Source of the DNA: Prorocentrum cordatum
Lineage: Eukaryota > Sar > Dinophyceae > Prorocentrales > Prorocentraceae
Reading direction: 5' to 3'
Length of the DNA: 64,000 nucleotides
Assembly: GCA_963575745.1 (NCBI GenBank)
Contig: CAUYUJ010018738.1
Span: 62,001-126,000 of the forward strand
Made by a program: the position numbers and the translations under genes. The notes under the pieces were generated by a model. The model made no database searches. It had not been told where the DNA came from and worked only from the letters and a program-made list of their open reading frames with translations. This document shows, piece by piece, positions 63,907 to 64,000 of this stretch (the first letter of the stretch is position 1; every line of letters starts with the position of its first letter).

Positions 63907-64000
63907 GCCACAGCGGCACCAACTGCAGCTCCCACGGCAGCTCCGACTGCAGCACCAACGGCAGCGCCCACGGCGACCCCGACAGCGGCACCAACTGCAG
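63907..64000 (+). CDS. Possible exon start: Pro-Thr-Ala-Ala repeat (partial, runs off the window)
   Basis: After GTCCAG, the frame GCC-ACA-GCG-GCA-CCA-ACT encodes about seven PTAA units of 12 nt. Pro, Thr and Ala codons vary almost only at third positions (CCA/CCC/CCG, ACT/ACG/ACA, GCA/GCT/GCG), with a single replacement (Thr for Ala), which suggests coding constraint. CAG followed by G could be a splice acceptor supplied by the minisatellite. Such stalks occur in secreted and cell-wall proteins. Only 94 bases are visible. Confidence 0.35.

Overview
This 64 kb window looks like nuclear DNA of a dinoflagellate or a close alveolate relative. The main evidence is one nearly full-length LINE-type retrotransposon (about 8,163-14,243). 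Its 5' end carries two tandem 15-nt copies ending in TTGGCTCAAG, the 3' half of the dinoflagellate trans-spliced leader. Tandem 15-nt relics are what repeated trans-splicing and re-integration of an mRNA is known to leave in dinoflagellate genomes. Very low gene density and pervasive repeats fit the same picture. There is no sign of bacterial, organellar or viral gene organisation.

Layout. (1) 1-26,243 is a mosaic of repeat modules, here called HM-A (about 300-360 bp), HM-B (about 350-400 bp) and HM-C (about 0.9-1.5 kb, built from degenerate 165-175 bp monomers). Most modules end in a 10-15 bp inverted repeat (AGCTCTACGAG core) followed by a 45-bp hairpin ending CAGT. I count 27 hairpins (26 complete and one half copy); none were seen in the remaining 38 kb. 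Some modules also keep the matching 5' inverted repeat, and one module plus hairpin is nested in inverted orientation inside another, so these look like short TIR-bearing mobile units piled on each other. The LINE is inserted into this mosaic. (2) 26,244-27,823 holds triplet microsatellites and low-copy DNA with one doubtful small ORF. (3) 27,824-60,000 is dominated by a second repeat family (here CF). Its members begin CCCGGAAAGGG, end with the inverted motif CCCTTTCCGGG followed by about 16 bp ending CATG, and carry different minisatellites inside. Between them lie a 680-bp tandem repeat, a CATA microsatellite, a 99-bp array, a 1.1-kb duplication, a large inverted repeat centred near 33.2 kb, and a coding-like single exon at 33,786-34,439. 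(4) 60,000-64,000 has a 112-bp tandem array, a 65-bp minisatellite and, at the very edge, a 12-bp repeat whose synonymous variation suggests a Pro-Thr-Ala-Ala coding repeat.

Function. Only the LINE has recognisable biochemistry: a coiled-coil ORF1, an APE-type endonuclease, a reverse transcriptase and RNase H-like segments. From 8,333 to 14,221 it forms one reading frame interrupted only by three TGA codons, with no frameshift. That fits a young copy inactivated by CpG decay, or much less likely TGA readthrough. I found no convincing host gene with assignable function, no tRNA or rRNA gene, and no CRISPR array. Repeat boundaries were read by eye and are accurate to a few bases where a motif is quoted, otherwise to some tens of bases.
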